From JALZKA01 sp963753385 (lineage in GTDB: Bacteria; Actinomycetota; Thermoleophilia; Solirubrobacterales; 70-9): 64,000 nt of DNA. Each line of letters opens with the position of its first letter. The stretch's first letter is position 1. The notes under the pieces were generated by a model. It worked only from the letters and a program-made list of their open reading frames with translations. It was not told the DNA's origin and did no database searches. This document shows, piece by piece, positions 1 to 7,059 of this stretch. The DNA is taken from positions 744,001 to 808,000 of the forward strand of contig CAVWCC010000008.1 of assembly GCA_963753385.1 (NCBI GenBank). Reading direction: 5' to 3'. The position numbers and the translations under genes were made by a program.

Positions 1-407
1 AGGTCGTCCTCCATCCAGCGCCCCTGCTCCTCGGGGTGAGTGACGACGACGATCTCGTCGGCGGGAAAGGTCGCGAGCGCGTCGTCGATCGCGAGCATCG
101 GGTCGGCGTCGCCGACCTGGCCGTCGCCCTCGACCCCCGCCTGCCGGGCAGCGGAGAGCGATTCCTCGAGCATGTGCTGGGCGCGCTCGAGTCCCTCGTC
201 CACGGCGCCCGCCGCATGTTCAAACGCCGTCTCCGCCAGGGCCGGCACGACCACTCGGACCTTGGCCTCGCGGCCGTCGGCGCGCTCCTCGAGCTCGCGC
301 CGCACGGGCTCGGTGATGTGCTCCTCCGCGGCGACCACAAGGATGCGGAACTTCCCGCGCTCGCCGTCGGGGCTTGCGGTGCCCGGGTCGCGGCGGGTGG
401 CTTCCAT
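1..407 (-). CDS. Universal-stress-protein-like protein (3' end off window)
   Basis: The first 135 codons of a minus-strand gene start at an ATG at 407 and run off the left edge. After a short polar N-terminus the chain has a beta strand reading KFRILVVAAEEH, then a helical segment, a second strand (VRVVVPALAET), and near the edge a strand DEIVVVTHPEEQ followed by a helix with WMEDDL. This alternating alpha/beta pattern and the 'DEIVV.THP' motif are typical of a family of actinobacterial Usp/Rossmann-like proteins often annotated as hypothetical or UspA. No nucleotide-binding G-x2-G-x9-G motif is visible in the part present, so ATP binding cannot be claimed. Function is inferred only at fold level. 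Confidence 0.6.
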   Translation of the reverse strand, partial: MEATRRDPGTASPDGERGKFRILVVAAEEHITEPVRRELEERADGREAKVRVVVPALAETAFEHAAGAVDEGLERAQHMLEESLSAARQAGVEGDGQVGDADPMLAIDDALATFPADEIVVVTHPEEQGRWMEDD

Positions 408-522
408 AGCGATGCCGCTACCCGGATCGCGGTGCGATATCCGTCTCCACTAGGCGACCGTTTGAACGAGCTCGGGGACGCGGGGGATGCTCCGGGATCG
501 ATCGAAACTGATCGTGTGCCGG

Positions 523-563
523 CTGGGGGCCGAAAGGTCGTCGGTTCAAACCGACCGCCCCCA
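523..563 (+). other. tRNA-Pro(GGG)-like 3'-half fragment, probable integration-site remnant
   Basis: The sequence reads as a tRNA from the anticodon loop onward: CTGGGGG loop (523-529, anticodon GGG), a 3' anticodon strand, variable AGGTC, T-stem GTCGG, T-loop TTCAAAC, then CGAC, the acceptor strand CGCCCCC and discriminator A563. The T-stem 3' strand lacks one C of the expected CCGAC, which may be decay or a one-base consensus error. The upstream half (acceptor 5' strand GGGGGCG and a D-arm) is absent, so this is not a functional tRNA. A 3' half cut at the anticodon loop is what tyrosine-integrase integration into a tRNA gene leaves behind. Confidence 0.5.
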
Positions 564-660
564 CTAGGCGGGACCGTTTCTGCCTGAAGGCCCCGGGTAG
601 CCGTCAACGACGGCAGCCGGCCCGTTTGCCGGACCGCAGGTGACCAGCGGAGAGAAGACC

Positions 661-1101
661 ATGGAAGGCAGCAATCCCGGCAATGCGACGAGCGAAGCCA
701 GCCGTCCGGACGAGCAGTCGATCTCCGAGCTGCTGAAGCAACTCTCCGAACAGACGCAGAGCCTGGCGAGCAAAGAGATCGAGCTGGCGAAGGCCGAGGT
801 CGCAGCCAAGGGGAAACGCTTGGGTATCGGGGCCGGCGCCTTCGGCGCAGCGGGCTTGTTCGGCGTTTTCGCGTTCGGTGCCTTGACTGTGACACTGATT
901 CTTCTCCTCGCGACCGCGATGGAGGCCTGGCTGGCGGCGCTGATCGTCACCGTCGTCTACACCGCGATCGCAGGCTTCCTTGCGCTCACGGGTCGAAAGC
1001 AGGTGGAGGCAGGCAGCCCGCCGGTGCCCGAAGAGGCCATCGATTCGACCCGGCAAGACCTGGAGACAGCCAAGCAACGCGCCAAGGAGGGACGCCGATG
1101 A
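661..1101 (+). CDS. Phage-holin-superfamily-III-like membrane protein
   Basis: A 146-residue protein: polar N-terminal 40 residues with a helix rich in Glu/Lys/Ala (ISELLKQLSEQ, KEIELAKAEVAAK), then two adjacent hydrophobic segments at about residues 55-85 and 88-110, then a charged tail. This matches the actinobacterial holin superfamily III / putative Actinobacterial Holin-X family, which despite the name is chromosomal and probably structural or stress-related. The ATG at 661 is preferred over an in-frame GTG at 640 because GGAGAG lies 7-10 bases upstream of it. The stop overlaps the next start by ATGA, so it is translationally coupled to the DUF3618 gene. True holin activity is not implied. 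Confidence 0.75.
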   Translation: MEGSNPGNATSEASRPDEQSISELLKQLSEQTQSLASKEIELAKAEVAAKGKRLGIGAGAFGAAGLFGVFAFGALTVTLILLLATAMEAWLAALIVTVVYTAIAGFLALTGRKQVEAGSPPVPEEAIDSTRQDLETAKQRAKEGRR

Positions 1102-1379
1102 CGCCGGAGAGCGAGCAAGCGGAGACCAGGAAACCGGAGCAGATCCGAGATGAGATCGAGGACACCAGGGAAGAGCTCGGCGACACGGTCGCCGCGCTGG
1201 CGAAGAAGTCCGACATACGGGCACAGGCCAGAAAGAAGCGCGAAGAAGCGAGCGTGACCGCGAAGCGCAAGCTCTCTGAGCTGCCTGAGACCATTCAGCG
1301 CAATCCCGGTCCCGCAGCGGCCGCGGGCGGAGCCGTCGTGCTGGTCATGGTGGTCCGGCGAATACGACGGCGGAGGTAG
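1098..1379 (+). CDS. DUF3618 family protein
   Basis: A 93-residue protein with the DUF3618 signature in its first 40 residues (PEQIRDEIEDTREELGDTVAAL), a Lys/Arg-rich middle, and one hydrophobic helix near the C-terminus (AAAAGGAVVLVMVVRRI) ending in a run of arginines. The amphipathic N-terminal helix plus one C-terminal anchor is the usual layout. It overlaps the holin-like gene by four bases and is followed two bases later by the DUF4235 gene; this three-gene order is common in actinobacteria. The biochemical role of the family is unknown; membrane or envelope-stress association is inference. Confidence 0.8.
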   Translation: MTPESEQAETRKPEQIRDEIEDTREELGDTVAALAKKSDIRAQARKKREEASVTAKRKLSELPETIQRNPGPAAAAGGAVVLVMVVRRIRRRR

Positions 1380-1381
1380 CG

Positions 1382-1660
1382 ATGAGCCGCGTTGCCTTCA
1401 CGCCGGTCAGCATCGTCAGCGGACTGCTGGGCGGGCTCCTCGCCGCGAAGCTGTTCGAGTTGATCTGGGGCCGGTTTGCCGACGAGGAGGCGCCCGAGCC
1501 TGGTCACCGTGAGATCTCCTGGCCGAAGTTGCTGGTTGCGTTGACGATCGAGGGTGCGATCTTTCGCCTCACACGGGGTCTCATCGATCGCGGCGCCCGC
1601 GTCGCCTTCGTCCGGGCGACCGGCTCCTGGCCGGGGGAAAAGAAGCCGGAGCAAAAGTGA
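1382..1660 (+). CDS. DUF4235 family membrane protein
   Basis: A 92-residue protein with two hydrophobic helices (about residues 7-28 and 46-68) separated by an acidic loop containing WGRFADEEAPEP, which is the DUF4235 signature. It is the last gene of the holin/DUF3618/DUF4235 set and starts two bases after the preceding stop. The function is unknown in all studied members. Start at ATG 1382; the GGAGGTAGCG sequence just upstream supplies the ribosome-binding site inside the end of the previous gene. Confidence 0.8.
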   Translation: MSRVAFTPVSIVSGLLGGLLAAKLFELIWGRFADEEAPEPGHREISWPKLLVALTIEGAIFRLTRGLIDRGARVAFVRATGSWPGEKKPEQK

Positions 1661-1999
1661 ACGAGCGCTCCGATGGCAGCGACGCCCCGCCGGCGCCGAC
1701 TCCGCCGGCGGGATGCGCGAAGGTGCGGGCGCCGAGACTCCTCCTCTAGACCCCGAGACAAGCGGCCCCGCAAGAAGGCACGAGTTCGGGACCGGGGTCG
1801 GGGCACGGAACCGCGAAGAGCCGTTCAGGGACGAGTGCGCCACCAGCGCGCTTGCCGCCTGGCGCCAAAGATCGTCGGTCGAGCTCGGCACGGGGGCGGG
1901 TTCGCGCCGCCGACATGCTCAACGGCGACATCCTCTCGGCCGGTGAGCGCGATCAGCTCAAATCGCCTCCCTCGGACCGGCGCCGCAGCCCGACCTGCA
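1661..1999 (+). other. Intergenic stretch without a recognisable gene
   Basis: About 340 bases between the DUF4235 gene and the convergent DUF892 gene. Short peptide-like stretches occur in different frames (for example MREGAGAETPPLDPE near 1715 and ADMLNGDILSAGERDQL near 1910) but none forms a continuous protein. It could be the remains of one or two small genes broken by indels. No hairpin terminator with a T-run is evident. Confidence 0.35.
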
Positions 2000-2590
2000 T
2001 CAGCGAGAGGACTTCCGCCCGCTCGAGGAACTGCGCCGCCTGCGCTGGCCACCGTTTGCCCGGCGCTCGGACGCAGGAACCTCTTCGCGGACGACCGCCT
2101 TCGCGAGCTGTGGAATCTGGCGCTCGAGGAAGCGCGCCATCCGCTCCTCGTCGCGCCGGATGGAGCGCGCCATCTTGGCCGTGTCGCTGTCGTTGAGACT
2201 CTCTGCGAGCGTCTCGATCGCCGTGTAGGTGGCGATCTCCTCGTGCTCGTTGAAGTACTCGGTCTTGGCGTTCTTGAGCATCTTCTCGGCCTCGCCGGTG
2301 CCCCGGACCATGTGCAGCGGACCCTTGGCTAGGGACTTCGCCTGACTAACCGCCTGTCCCGCTACCGACTGGACCTTCGCGGGGCCCTGGCCGCTGATCT
2401 TCTTGATGCGCCGTTCGAGCTGGCGGCCGTGGTCCTTCGTCTCGGTGAGGTGCTCCCGGAGCCGCTTGGCGTACGGCTTCCTGGTCGTCATCCCGATGTG
2501 GGCCTGAAGCGCCATCTCGAGCTCTCGCTCCTTGCCGTACGCTTCGTTCAGGTACTGCAGGAGCTTCGCGTCTCTGGCTGTGTCAGCCAC
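2000..2590 (-). CDS. DUF892 / YciE-like ferritin-fold protein
   Basis: A 196-residue helical protein. The N-terminus (LLQYLNEAYGKERELEMALQ) and the EHEEIATYTAIETLAE segment near residue 115 carry the Glu/His spacing of the DUF892 (YciE/YciF) ferritin-like four-helix family; the last 30 residues are an Arg/Ser tail. Family members are induced by osmotic or oxidative stress in enterobacteria, and metal binding through the conserved Glu/His is expected but unproven. It is transcribed alone, divergent from the phosphodiesterase gene and close to other stress-type small genes. The basic tail is typical of high-GC actinobacteria and may bind nucleic acid. Confidence 0.75.
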   Translation of the reverse strand: MADTARDAKLLQYLNEAYGKERELEMALQAHIGMTTRKPYAKRLREHLTETKDHGRQLERRIKKISGQGPAKVQSVAGQAVSQAKSLAKGPLHMVRGTGEAEKMLKNAKTEYFNEHEEIATYTAIETLAESLNDSDTAKMARSIRRDEERMARFLERQIPQLAKAVVREEVPASERRANGGQRRRRSSSSGRKSSR

Positions 2591-2674
2591 TGAATCAACC
2601 TCCGTCTTTCTCGCTATGGGGTTCCTGGCAGCTACCCTTTTCTGCCGCAGTCAGCCGGGGTATCCCGCGAGCCC

Positions 2675-3160
2675 TTGCTAGTCGCGGTGATCGCCGATAC
2701 GCACCTGCCGCGAGGCAGGCGGGAACTGCCGGCTCGCTGCCTGAGGCTGGTCGGTAAGTCCGACGCCGTGATCCACGCCGGCGACCTTTCCACCGTCGGC
2801 GTTCTGCGAGATCTCGAGGCGGTCGGGCCACCAGTCCATGCGGTGTACGGAAACGTCGACGAGGCGCCGTTGCGGCGCTTCCTCCCGGCGGAGCTGACAC
2901 TCGAGCTCGAGGGAAACACGATCGCCGTTCTGCACGACGCTGGACCGCGCCGGGGTCGGCTTGAGCGCTTGCGCCGCCGCTTTCCTGAGGCTGACGCGGC
3001 GATCTTCGGGCATAGCCACATGCCCCTTCACGAGACCGCCGGCGACTTTCAGATCTTCAATCCAGGCAGCCCCACCGAACGCCGGCGATCCGACAGCTGC
3101 TCGATGGGCTTGATGCGGGTGGACGGGCGCTCGATCGAGTTCGAGCACATCGGACTCTGA
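2675..3160 (+). CDS. YfcE/MJ0936-type metallophosphoesterase
   Basis: A 161-residue calcineurin-like phosphoesterase. Metal-binding motifs appear in order: ADTHLPRG (residues 7-14), HAGDLS (34-39), YGNVDE (57-62), a late His at LHDA, and GHSHMP (about 113-118), all as in small YfcE-type phosphodiesterases that hydrolyse phosphodiester model substrates with Mn or Mg. Length matches the family. The only plausible start is the TTG at 2675, without a clear Shine-Dalgarno sequence. The physiological substrate cannot be told from sequence. Confidence 0.85.
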   Translation: MLVAVIADTHLPRGRRELPARCLRLVGKSDAVIHAGDLSTVGVLRDLEAVGPPVHAVYGNVDEAPLRRFLPAELTLELEGNTIAVLHDAGPRRGRLERLRRRFPEADAAIFGHSHMPLHETAGDFQIFNPGSPTERRRSDSCSMGLMRVDGRSIEFEHIGL

Positions 3161-3233
3161 GCGGGCTCGGCCTGAAGCTTGCGGAGGCTCCCGCTTCTCG
3201 TCCAAAGAGACACAATCCGGGTACAGGGCGTGG

Positions 3234-3401
3234 ATGGGTCGTTTGACGCTTGCGTTAGTGCCGGTTCTCTCGTGGATCGGGCTAGCAATGGTGGCCGCCT
3301 CTATTGCCGCGTTCATCAGCGATTCGGAGGGAGCACTTCCGCTCCTTGGCATCGCCGTCTGTTGTGTGCTGCTCAGTCTCTGGCTTCGAGAAGCGAGATA
3401 G
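3234..3401 (+). CDS. Small two-helix membrane protein (55 aa)
   Basis: An ATG at 3234 opens 55 codons ending TAG at 3401. The product has two hydrophobic segments, about residues 4-28 (LTLALVPVLSWIGLAMVAA) and 33-51 (LLGIAVCCVLLSLW), joined by the acidic turn FISDSEG and ending LREAR. Its base composition is lower in GC than the neighbours, with codons such as TTA, CTA and TGT that are rare here, which could mean recent acquisition. No family is recognised; the two-helix layout suggests a small integral membrane protein. Confidence 0.5.
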   Translation: MGRLTLALVPVLSWIGLAMVAASIAAFISDSEGALPLLGIAVCCVLLSLWLREAR

Positions 3402-3571
3402 CCCTTGTCGGCTGAGGCGACGATCGCCGCGCGGCATGGACAGCGACCGTCGCGAGAAACGCAACTCAGCCCGATGCCCGTAAATCCGGCAAACAGCTCC
3501 TCCAAGCGCCTGCGTTTCTCCGCCTCCGGGGGGTATCCGGCTACCCCAGGAATCAACTCAAGGAGGAGTCC

Positions 3572-4147
3572 ATGTCAGTGACCGACGGCGTGCGCGGGCG
3601 ATCACCCGTGAACCACGAGTATGCACGTGAGCCTGTATCCGATCCCGCCGTAGTGCGCGAACGTCAGCGCGACCAGTACGGCGGAACCAACTGGGGAGCG
3701 GCGTTCTTCGGGTGGCTCGTTGCCGTCGGGCTGGGCGCGCTCCTCACGGCGCTCGTCGCCGCGGCGGGCGCCGCGATCGCGATCTCTGAGTTCGAGAGCA
3801 TCGGCGACGCGAGCTCAGAGACCGAAACGATCGGGCTCGCGGGCGGGATCGCGTTGCTCGCGGTGGCCGTTATCGCCTACTTCGCGGGCGGCTACGTCGC
3901 AGGCCGTATGTCGCGGTTCGACGGTGGCCGCCAGGGGCTCGCAGTCTGGATCTGGAGCATCCTTGCAATCGTTGCGCTGGCGATCCTCGGTGCCGTCGCC
4001 GGCGAGGAGTACAACCTGTTCGCCGCGCTCGAGCTGCCTCGAATCCCCATCGATGAGGGCGACGTGACGACGGGTGGCCTAATCGCCCTGATTCTGATCG
4101 CGATCGGCACCCTGCTGGCGGCGGTAGCCGGCGGCCAAGGCCGGTGA
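3572..4147 (+). CDS. Four-helix membrane protein, TIGR04086/YrzE-like; C-terminus probably frameshifted
   Basis: A strong AAGGAGGAG ribosome-binding site lies just before the ATG at 3572. The product has a polar N-terminus (about 45 residues) and four transmembrane helices (roughly 46-70, 85-110, 122-145, 165-188) with Gly-rich faces (GGYVAGRMSRFDGGRQG). It resembles small actinobacterial membrane proteins of the YrzE/TIGR04086 type, with no known function. The open frame stops at 4147, but shifting by one base near 4136 continues as KAGESYHRRVDRAG and then a charged helix to a TGA at 4265, immediately before a good terminator. The longer form is probably the true protein. Confidence 0.7.
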   Translation: MSVTDGVRGRSPVNHEYAREPVSDPAVVRERQRDQYGGTNWGAAFFGWLVAVGLGALLTALVAAAGAAIAISEFESIGDASSETETIGLAGGIALLAVAVIAYFAGGYVAGRMSRFDGGRQGLAVWIWSILAIVALAILGAVAGEEYNLFAALELPRIPIDEGDVTTGGLIALILIAIGTLLAAVAGGQGR

Positions 4148-4282
4148 GTCGTACCACCGCCGAGTCGACCGCGCGGGCTGGCACGAGCAGCGGGTTCGTG
4201 AACGCGACGAGACGCTGCGCGAGGAGCGCGAGATCAAGCGCGAGCACCGATCGCGCCCCGCCTGACGGCTCGAGCGGACGCG

Positions 4283-4320
4283 GCGCCCACCCTTGGTCTA
4301 CGGGGGTGGGCGCTCGTTTC
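4283..4320 (+). terminator. Intrinsic terminator after the four-helix membrane protein gene
   Basis: A ten-base stem GCGCCCACCC (4283-4292) pairs with GGGTGGGCGC (4304-4313) across a ten-base loop and is followed by TCGTTTC. The T-tract is short, as often in high-GC genomes. Confidence 0.6.
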
Positions 4321-4544
4321 AAAGAATGTCCTTTCCATGCAGAGCGAAATGACCGCCGCTCGTCCAAGCGGACGTCCGGCCCCAAGCAGAATCGAACAAA
4401 TGCTTGGCCGGGTTGAAAGCGGGAAATAAGGAAGAAGCGCGCTTGGTAAAGCGCGCTCTCCGCTGGGGACAAATGGGCTCGCATGACACCGAGAGGGCCG
4501 CGAGCACGACCCAGCTGAGGCTCGTATCGAAGAAAGCAGGAAGC

Positions 4545-4865
4545 ATGGAAGTTCATACCGAGCGACTGGGAACGACCCAGCGCAGCGCAACGGGCACCGT
4601 TGACCGAGTTCGTCGACTGACGACCGAGACCAAGCAGGCCTTCAAGACCACCGAGTTTTGGGCCATGGCCGGCGTCATCGTCGCGATCCTCGTCAGCGCC
4701 GCCGTAATCAAGGGCGGAGACAGCTCAGGCGGGACCGACGAGTTCGTCGCCAAGCAGGCTTGGCTCTACGTCGCGATCGTCGCCGCCGCCTACATGGTCA
4801 GCCGCGGCCTGGCCAAGGCCGGTTCGAGCGATCCCTACACCGAGGATCGTGACGACCGCTCGTAG
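4545..4865 (+). CDS. Small membrane protein, two predicted helices
   Basis: The ATG at 4545 with CAGGAAG just upstream is chosen over an earlier in-frame start at 4404, whose extra 47 residues look non-conserved. The 106-residue product has a polar N-terminus (about 40 residues, TVDRVRRLTTETKQAFKTTEF), a hydrophobic helix AMAGVIVAILVSAAVI, a Gly/Ser loop, and a second helix WLYVAIVAAAYMVSRGL before a DPYTEDRDDRS tail. Such proteins are common in actinobacteria and have no assigned role. The last codons lie inside a 34-base direct repeat that recurs at 6140. Confidence 0.65.
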   Translation: MEVHTERLGTTQRSATGTVDRVRRLTTETKQAFKTTEFWAMAGVIVAILVSAAVIKGGDSSGGTDEFVAKQAWLYVAIVAAAYMVSRGLAKAGSSDPYTEDRDDRS

Positions 4866-4881
4866 GTTGGCGCACGCTTAG
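4848..4881 (+). repeat. 34-base imperfect direct repeat, copy 1
   Basis: This copy begins CGTGACGACCGCTCGTAGGT inside the last codons of the preceding gene and includes its TAG stop. It matches 6140-6173 at 31 of 34 positions. Confidence 0.6.
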
Positions 4882-4891
4882 CGATTCGAAC

Positions 4892-4912
4892 CGGGCCGCC
4901 CCGGGTGGCCCG
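4892..4912 (+). terminator. GC-rich hairpin, possible weak terminator
   Basis: CGGGCC (4892-4897) pairs with GGCCCG (4907-4912) and is followed by CTTCGTGTCT. There is no real T-run, so termination is a guess. Confidence 0.3.
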
Positions 4913-4965
4913 CTTCGTGTCTCGCTCACCGACTCACCGGAATCACCGCATCACGAAAGGCAAAC

Positions 4966-5478
4966 ATGACTGACTCAGACACACAAAACGAGCGCACCGC
5001 CGGCGGCCTCGTCGGCAAGGTTGCCGGAAAGGCCAAGGAGGTGGCGGGGGAGGCCATAGATAACGAGGAGCTCGCCCGCGAGGGACGCCTCCAGCAGGCT
5101 CAGGGGGACGCGGATCGCGACGCCGTCAAGGCGCGAGCCGAGGCCGATCGCCGCGAGCAGGAAGCCGGCCTCGAGCAGGAGCAGGTCGAGACCAAGATCG
5201 AGACCGAGCGCCTGCGAGCAGAGGTTCAGGAGCAGCGCGCCGAGCTGGCAGCCGACGCCGAGCGCGAGCAAACCGTCGCGCAAGCCGACGAGCAGGCGAG
5301 CTCACAGGTAGCGGAGGCGAGTGCCGAACGCGAGGCCGAGCAGGCGCAGGCCGAGCAGGCCGCGGATCGTGCGGAGGCGGCAGAACGTAAGGAGACCGCC
5401 CAGGCGACCGCGCTCGAACAGCAAGCACACCGGGCCGAAGCCCGTGCGGACACAATCGATCCCGAGGAGAACCGATGA
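4966..5478 (+). CDS. CsbD-like N-terminus with long coiled coil
   Basis: A 170-residue hydrophilic protein. Residues 12-45 (GGLVGKVAGKAKEVAGEAI, NEELAREGRLQQAQGD) match the CsbD / YjbJ-type motif of small general-stress proteins. The rest, about residues 50-165, is an uninterrupted Glu/Ala/Gln/Arg-rich coiled coil with heptad-like spacing. The ATG at 4966 follows GAAAGGCAAAC. The stop overlaps the next start by ATGA, so the two coiled-coil proteins are probably made together and may associate. A stress role follows from CsbD only; the coiled-coil extension is unusual for a CsbD protein. Confidence 0.65.
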   Translation: MTDSDTQNERTAGGLVGKVAGKAKEVAGEAIDNEELAREGRLQQAQGDADRDAVKARAEADRREQEAGLEQEQVETKIETERLRAEVQEQRAELAADAEREQTVAQADEQASSQVAEASAEREAEQAQAEQAADRAEAAERKETAQATALEQQAHRAEARADTIDPEENR

Positions 5479-6101
5479 CCTCATCCATTCCAGGCAAGGC
5501 AGTAGACGGAGCCCTCCGGCTCGCCCGGTTTCCGGCCGACCGGCTGTTGAAGGTCGCCCCGGAGACGGGCGCGACCGCGACCGTCGGACTCGCGATCGAC
5601 CGCGCGGATGCGGCCGTCCGGGGCGCCGCGGGATCGGTACTCAGCGACCATGGCCTCCGCGAAGACGCCGAACGACGCCGCGCGGCGGCCGACGAGCGCG
5701 AGCGCGCGATGCGCCTGCGCACAAAGGCGCAGGAGCGGGTCGAGACGGCAGAGGCCCAAAACGACGAAAAGCAGGCCGAATCCGTGGCTCGACGTAAGCG
5801 GGCCGACGAGAAGGCCAGACAAGAGGGGGCGCAGGCCGCAGAGCAGCGCGAACGGCTAAAGGAGCAGGCTGCCAAGACTGCTACGAAGCGCAAGCAGGCA
5901 GCTCAGTCGAAGGCCGAGAAGGCCGAGGAGGACGCCGAGAAGCGCGGCAAGGTCGAGCAGCTCGAGCAGCTCGAGAAGAAGTCCGACGCGCTCGAGGTAA
6001 AGGAGGCAGCCGGTCGAGCCGCCGACGAAGCCCGGCGCATCGAGGAAACGGCCGCCGCGACCAAGGAGAAGCGCAAGGCCAGCTCAAGCGGCGGGAAGTA
6101 G
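5475..6101 (+). CDS. Charged coiled-coil protein, partner of the CsbD-like gene
   Basis: A 208-residue protein starting in an ATGA overlap. The first 65 residues are mildly hydrophobic and Gly/Ala-rich (GALRLARFPADRLLKVAPETG) and could lie on a membrane surface. Residues 65-200 are a long Lys/Glu/Ala/Arg coiled coil, ending in a SSSGGK tail. No enzymatic motif is visible and no named family is recognised. Pairing with the CsbD-like gene suggests a common stress-related structural job, which is inference. Confidence 0.6.
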   Translation: MTSSIPGKAVDGALRLARFPADRLLKVAPETGATATVGLAIDRADAAVRGAAGSVLSDHGLREDAERRRAAADERERAMRLRTKAQERVETAEAQNDEKQAESVARRKRADEKARQEGAQAAEQRERLKEQAAKTATKRKQAAQSKAEKAEEDAEKRGKVEQLEQLEKKSDALEVKEAAGRAADEARRIEETAAATKEKRKASSSGGK

Positions 6102-6139
6102 CGGGACGCGGGCCCGGCTCGAGCGGTCTACTGCGAGGC

Positions 6140-6173
6140 CGTGACGACCGCTCGTAGGTCGGAGCACGCCTAG
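6140..6173 (+). repeat. 34-base imperfect direct repeat, copy 2
   Basis: This copy of the sequence at 4848-4881 has three mismatches and lies just upstream of the truncated integrase. Here it is outside any gene, so it is probably a duplicated scrap of the 3' end of the 4545-4865 gene or its relative, marking a rearrangement junction. Confidence 0.55.
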
Positions 6174-6192
6174 AGCGGCCAGCTCGAAGTTC

Positions 6193-6806
6193 ATGGGCGC
6201 CCTCTTCACAGTGGCCGCGTTCTCTGGCTTGCGGCTCGGGGAGCTGCGCGCGCTCCGTTGGGGCGATGTTGACTTCGCCAACTGCTCCGTGCTCGTTCGG
6301 CGGAACCTTCCTGCCGGCGGGGATGGGGCGGATGTGCGACCGAAGTCGCAGAAGGTCCGATCCGTCCCCTCATCGACCAAGCGGCGGCGGCGCTGGACGA
6401 GCTGTCACGCCGCGAGCATTTCGTCGGCCCCGATGATCGGGTGTTCCCTTCGGTCGGGGGCGGGCCGCTTGACGACGGGCTGATCCGTGACGAGTTCTAC
6501 GACGAGCTCGACGCCGCCAAGCTCGGCCACCTTCGGGAGCGCGATGAGCCGATCGTCTTTCATGACCTGAGGCACACGTTCGGAACGCTCGGCGCGGCGA
6601 TCTGGCCCCTCCACGATCTACAGGGGTACATGGGGCACGCGGACCTGTCCACGACGATGATCTACGTCCACCACGTGCCGAAGCGAAACGCCGCCGTTGA
6701 AATGAGCCGGGCGGTGGCTGAGGCGATGGGCGTGGAAACCGTGACGCGAAACGTGACGCGAACTCCCGACTTGGACGGGAAGCCCAGGGAACGTATCCCT
6801 GCCTGA
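6193..6806 (+). pseudogene. Truncated, frameshifted tyrosine recombinase (integrase)
   Basis: The catalytic domain of a phage-type tyrosine integrase is present without the N-terminal core-binding part. The first piece reads GLRLGELRALRWGDVDF, containing the first catalytic Arg of the box I region. After a one-base deletion in a CCCC run near 6366 the frame moves and continues as LIDQAAAALDEL, then FHDLRHTFGT (His-x2-Arg), LQGYMGHADLSTTM (second His) and YVHHV, which supplies the nucleophile Tyr. It ends at 6806, 28 bases before a tRNA-Met 3' fragment. An integrase beside a tRNA fragment marks one end of an integrated element; loss of the N-terminus means it cannot now act on its own. Confidence 0.8.
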
Positions 6807-6834
6807 GCGCGCCCAGGAGTCTCGTTTCGGACAA

Positions 6835-6876
6835 CTCATAATCCGTCGGGCGGAGGTTCGATCCCTCCCCGGCCCA
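6835..6876 (+). other. tRNA-Met(CAU)-like 3'-half fragment, attachment-site remnant
   Basis: From the anticodon loop onward this is a clean tRNA: loop CTCATAA (6835-6841, anticodon CAU), TCCGT, variable CGGGC, T-stem GGAGG, T-loop TTCGATC, CCTCC, acceptor strand CCGGCCC and discriminator A6876. The 5' half is missing: upstream bases neither pair with TCCGT to make a stem nor contain the GGGCCGG acceptor strand. The fragment lies directly downstream of the integrase remnant, which is the arrangement left by integration into a tRNA gene with crossover at the anticodon loop. Confidence 0.7.
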
Positions 6877-6921
6877 CTGACGGGATTGATCCTCTGGCGT
6901 CCGGGGTAACCCGCGACTGAC

Positions 6922-7021
6922 GGGGCTCCCGGATCCCTGCGGCTTTCACCGGCGAACGGTTCCCGCTCGGGTGTGAACGACCAACCGCGGCGCAGGCCGC
7001 GGAGCGGCGACCGGGAGCCCC
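6922..7021. other. Long-range inverted repeat enclosing an internal hairpin
   Basis: GGGGCTCCCGG (6922-6932) is perfectly complementary to CCGGGAGCCCC (7011-7021). The loop contains a second hairpin, CCGCGG with CCGCGG around 6985-7002. It sits between the tRNA fragment and the convergent SRPBCC gene, and GTCTCGGTCTTT follows. It may be a composite terminator or a structured RNA. Confidence 0.35.
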
Positions 7022-7059
7022 GTCTCGGTCTTTCCCGGAGGCGCCGACGATTCAGACTT

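Noticed and set aside
523..563. Complete functional tRNA-Pro gene
   Set aside because: The 5' half (acceptor strand and D-arm) cannot be found upstream and the T-stem is one base short.
661..1101. Holin-like gene as evidence of a prophage
   Set aside because: This holin III family is a normal chromosomal gene with DUF3618/DUF4235 in actinobacteria; no other phage structural genes occur.
6835..6876. Complete functional tRNA-Met gene
   Set aside because: There is no GGGCCGG acceptor strand, no D-arm and no pairing 5' anticodon strand upstream.
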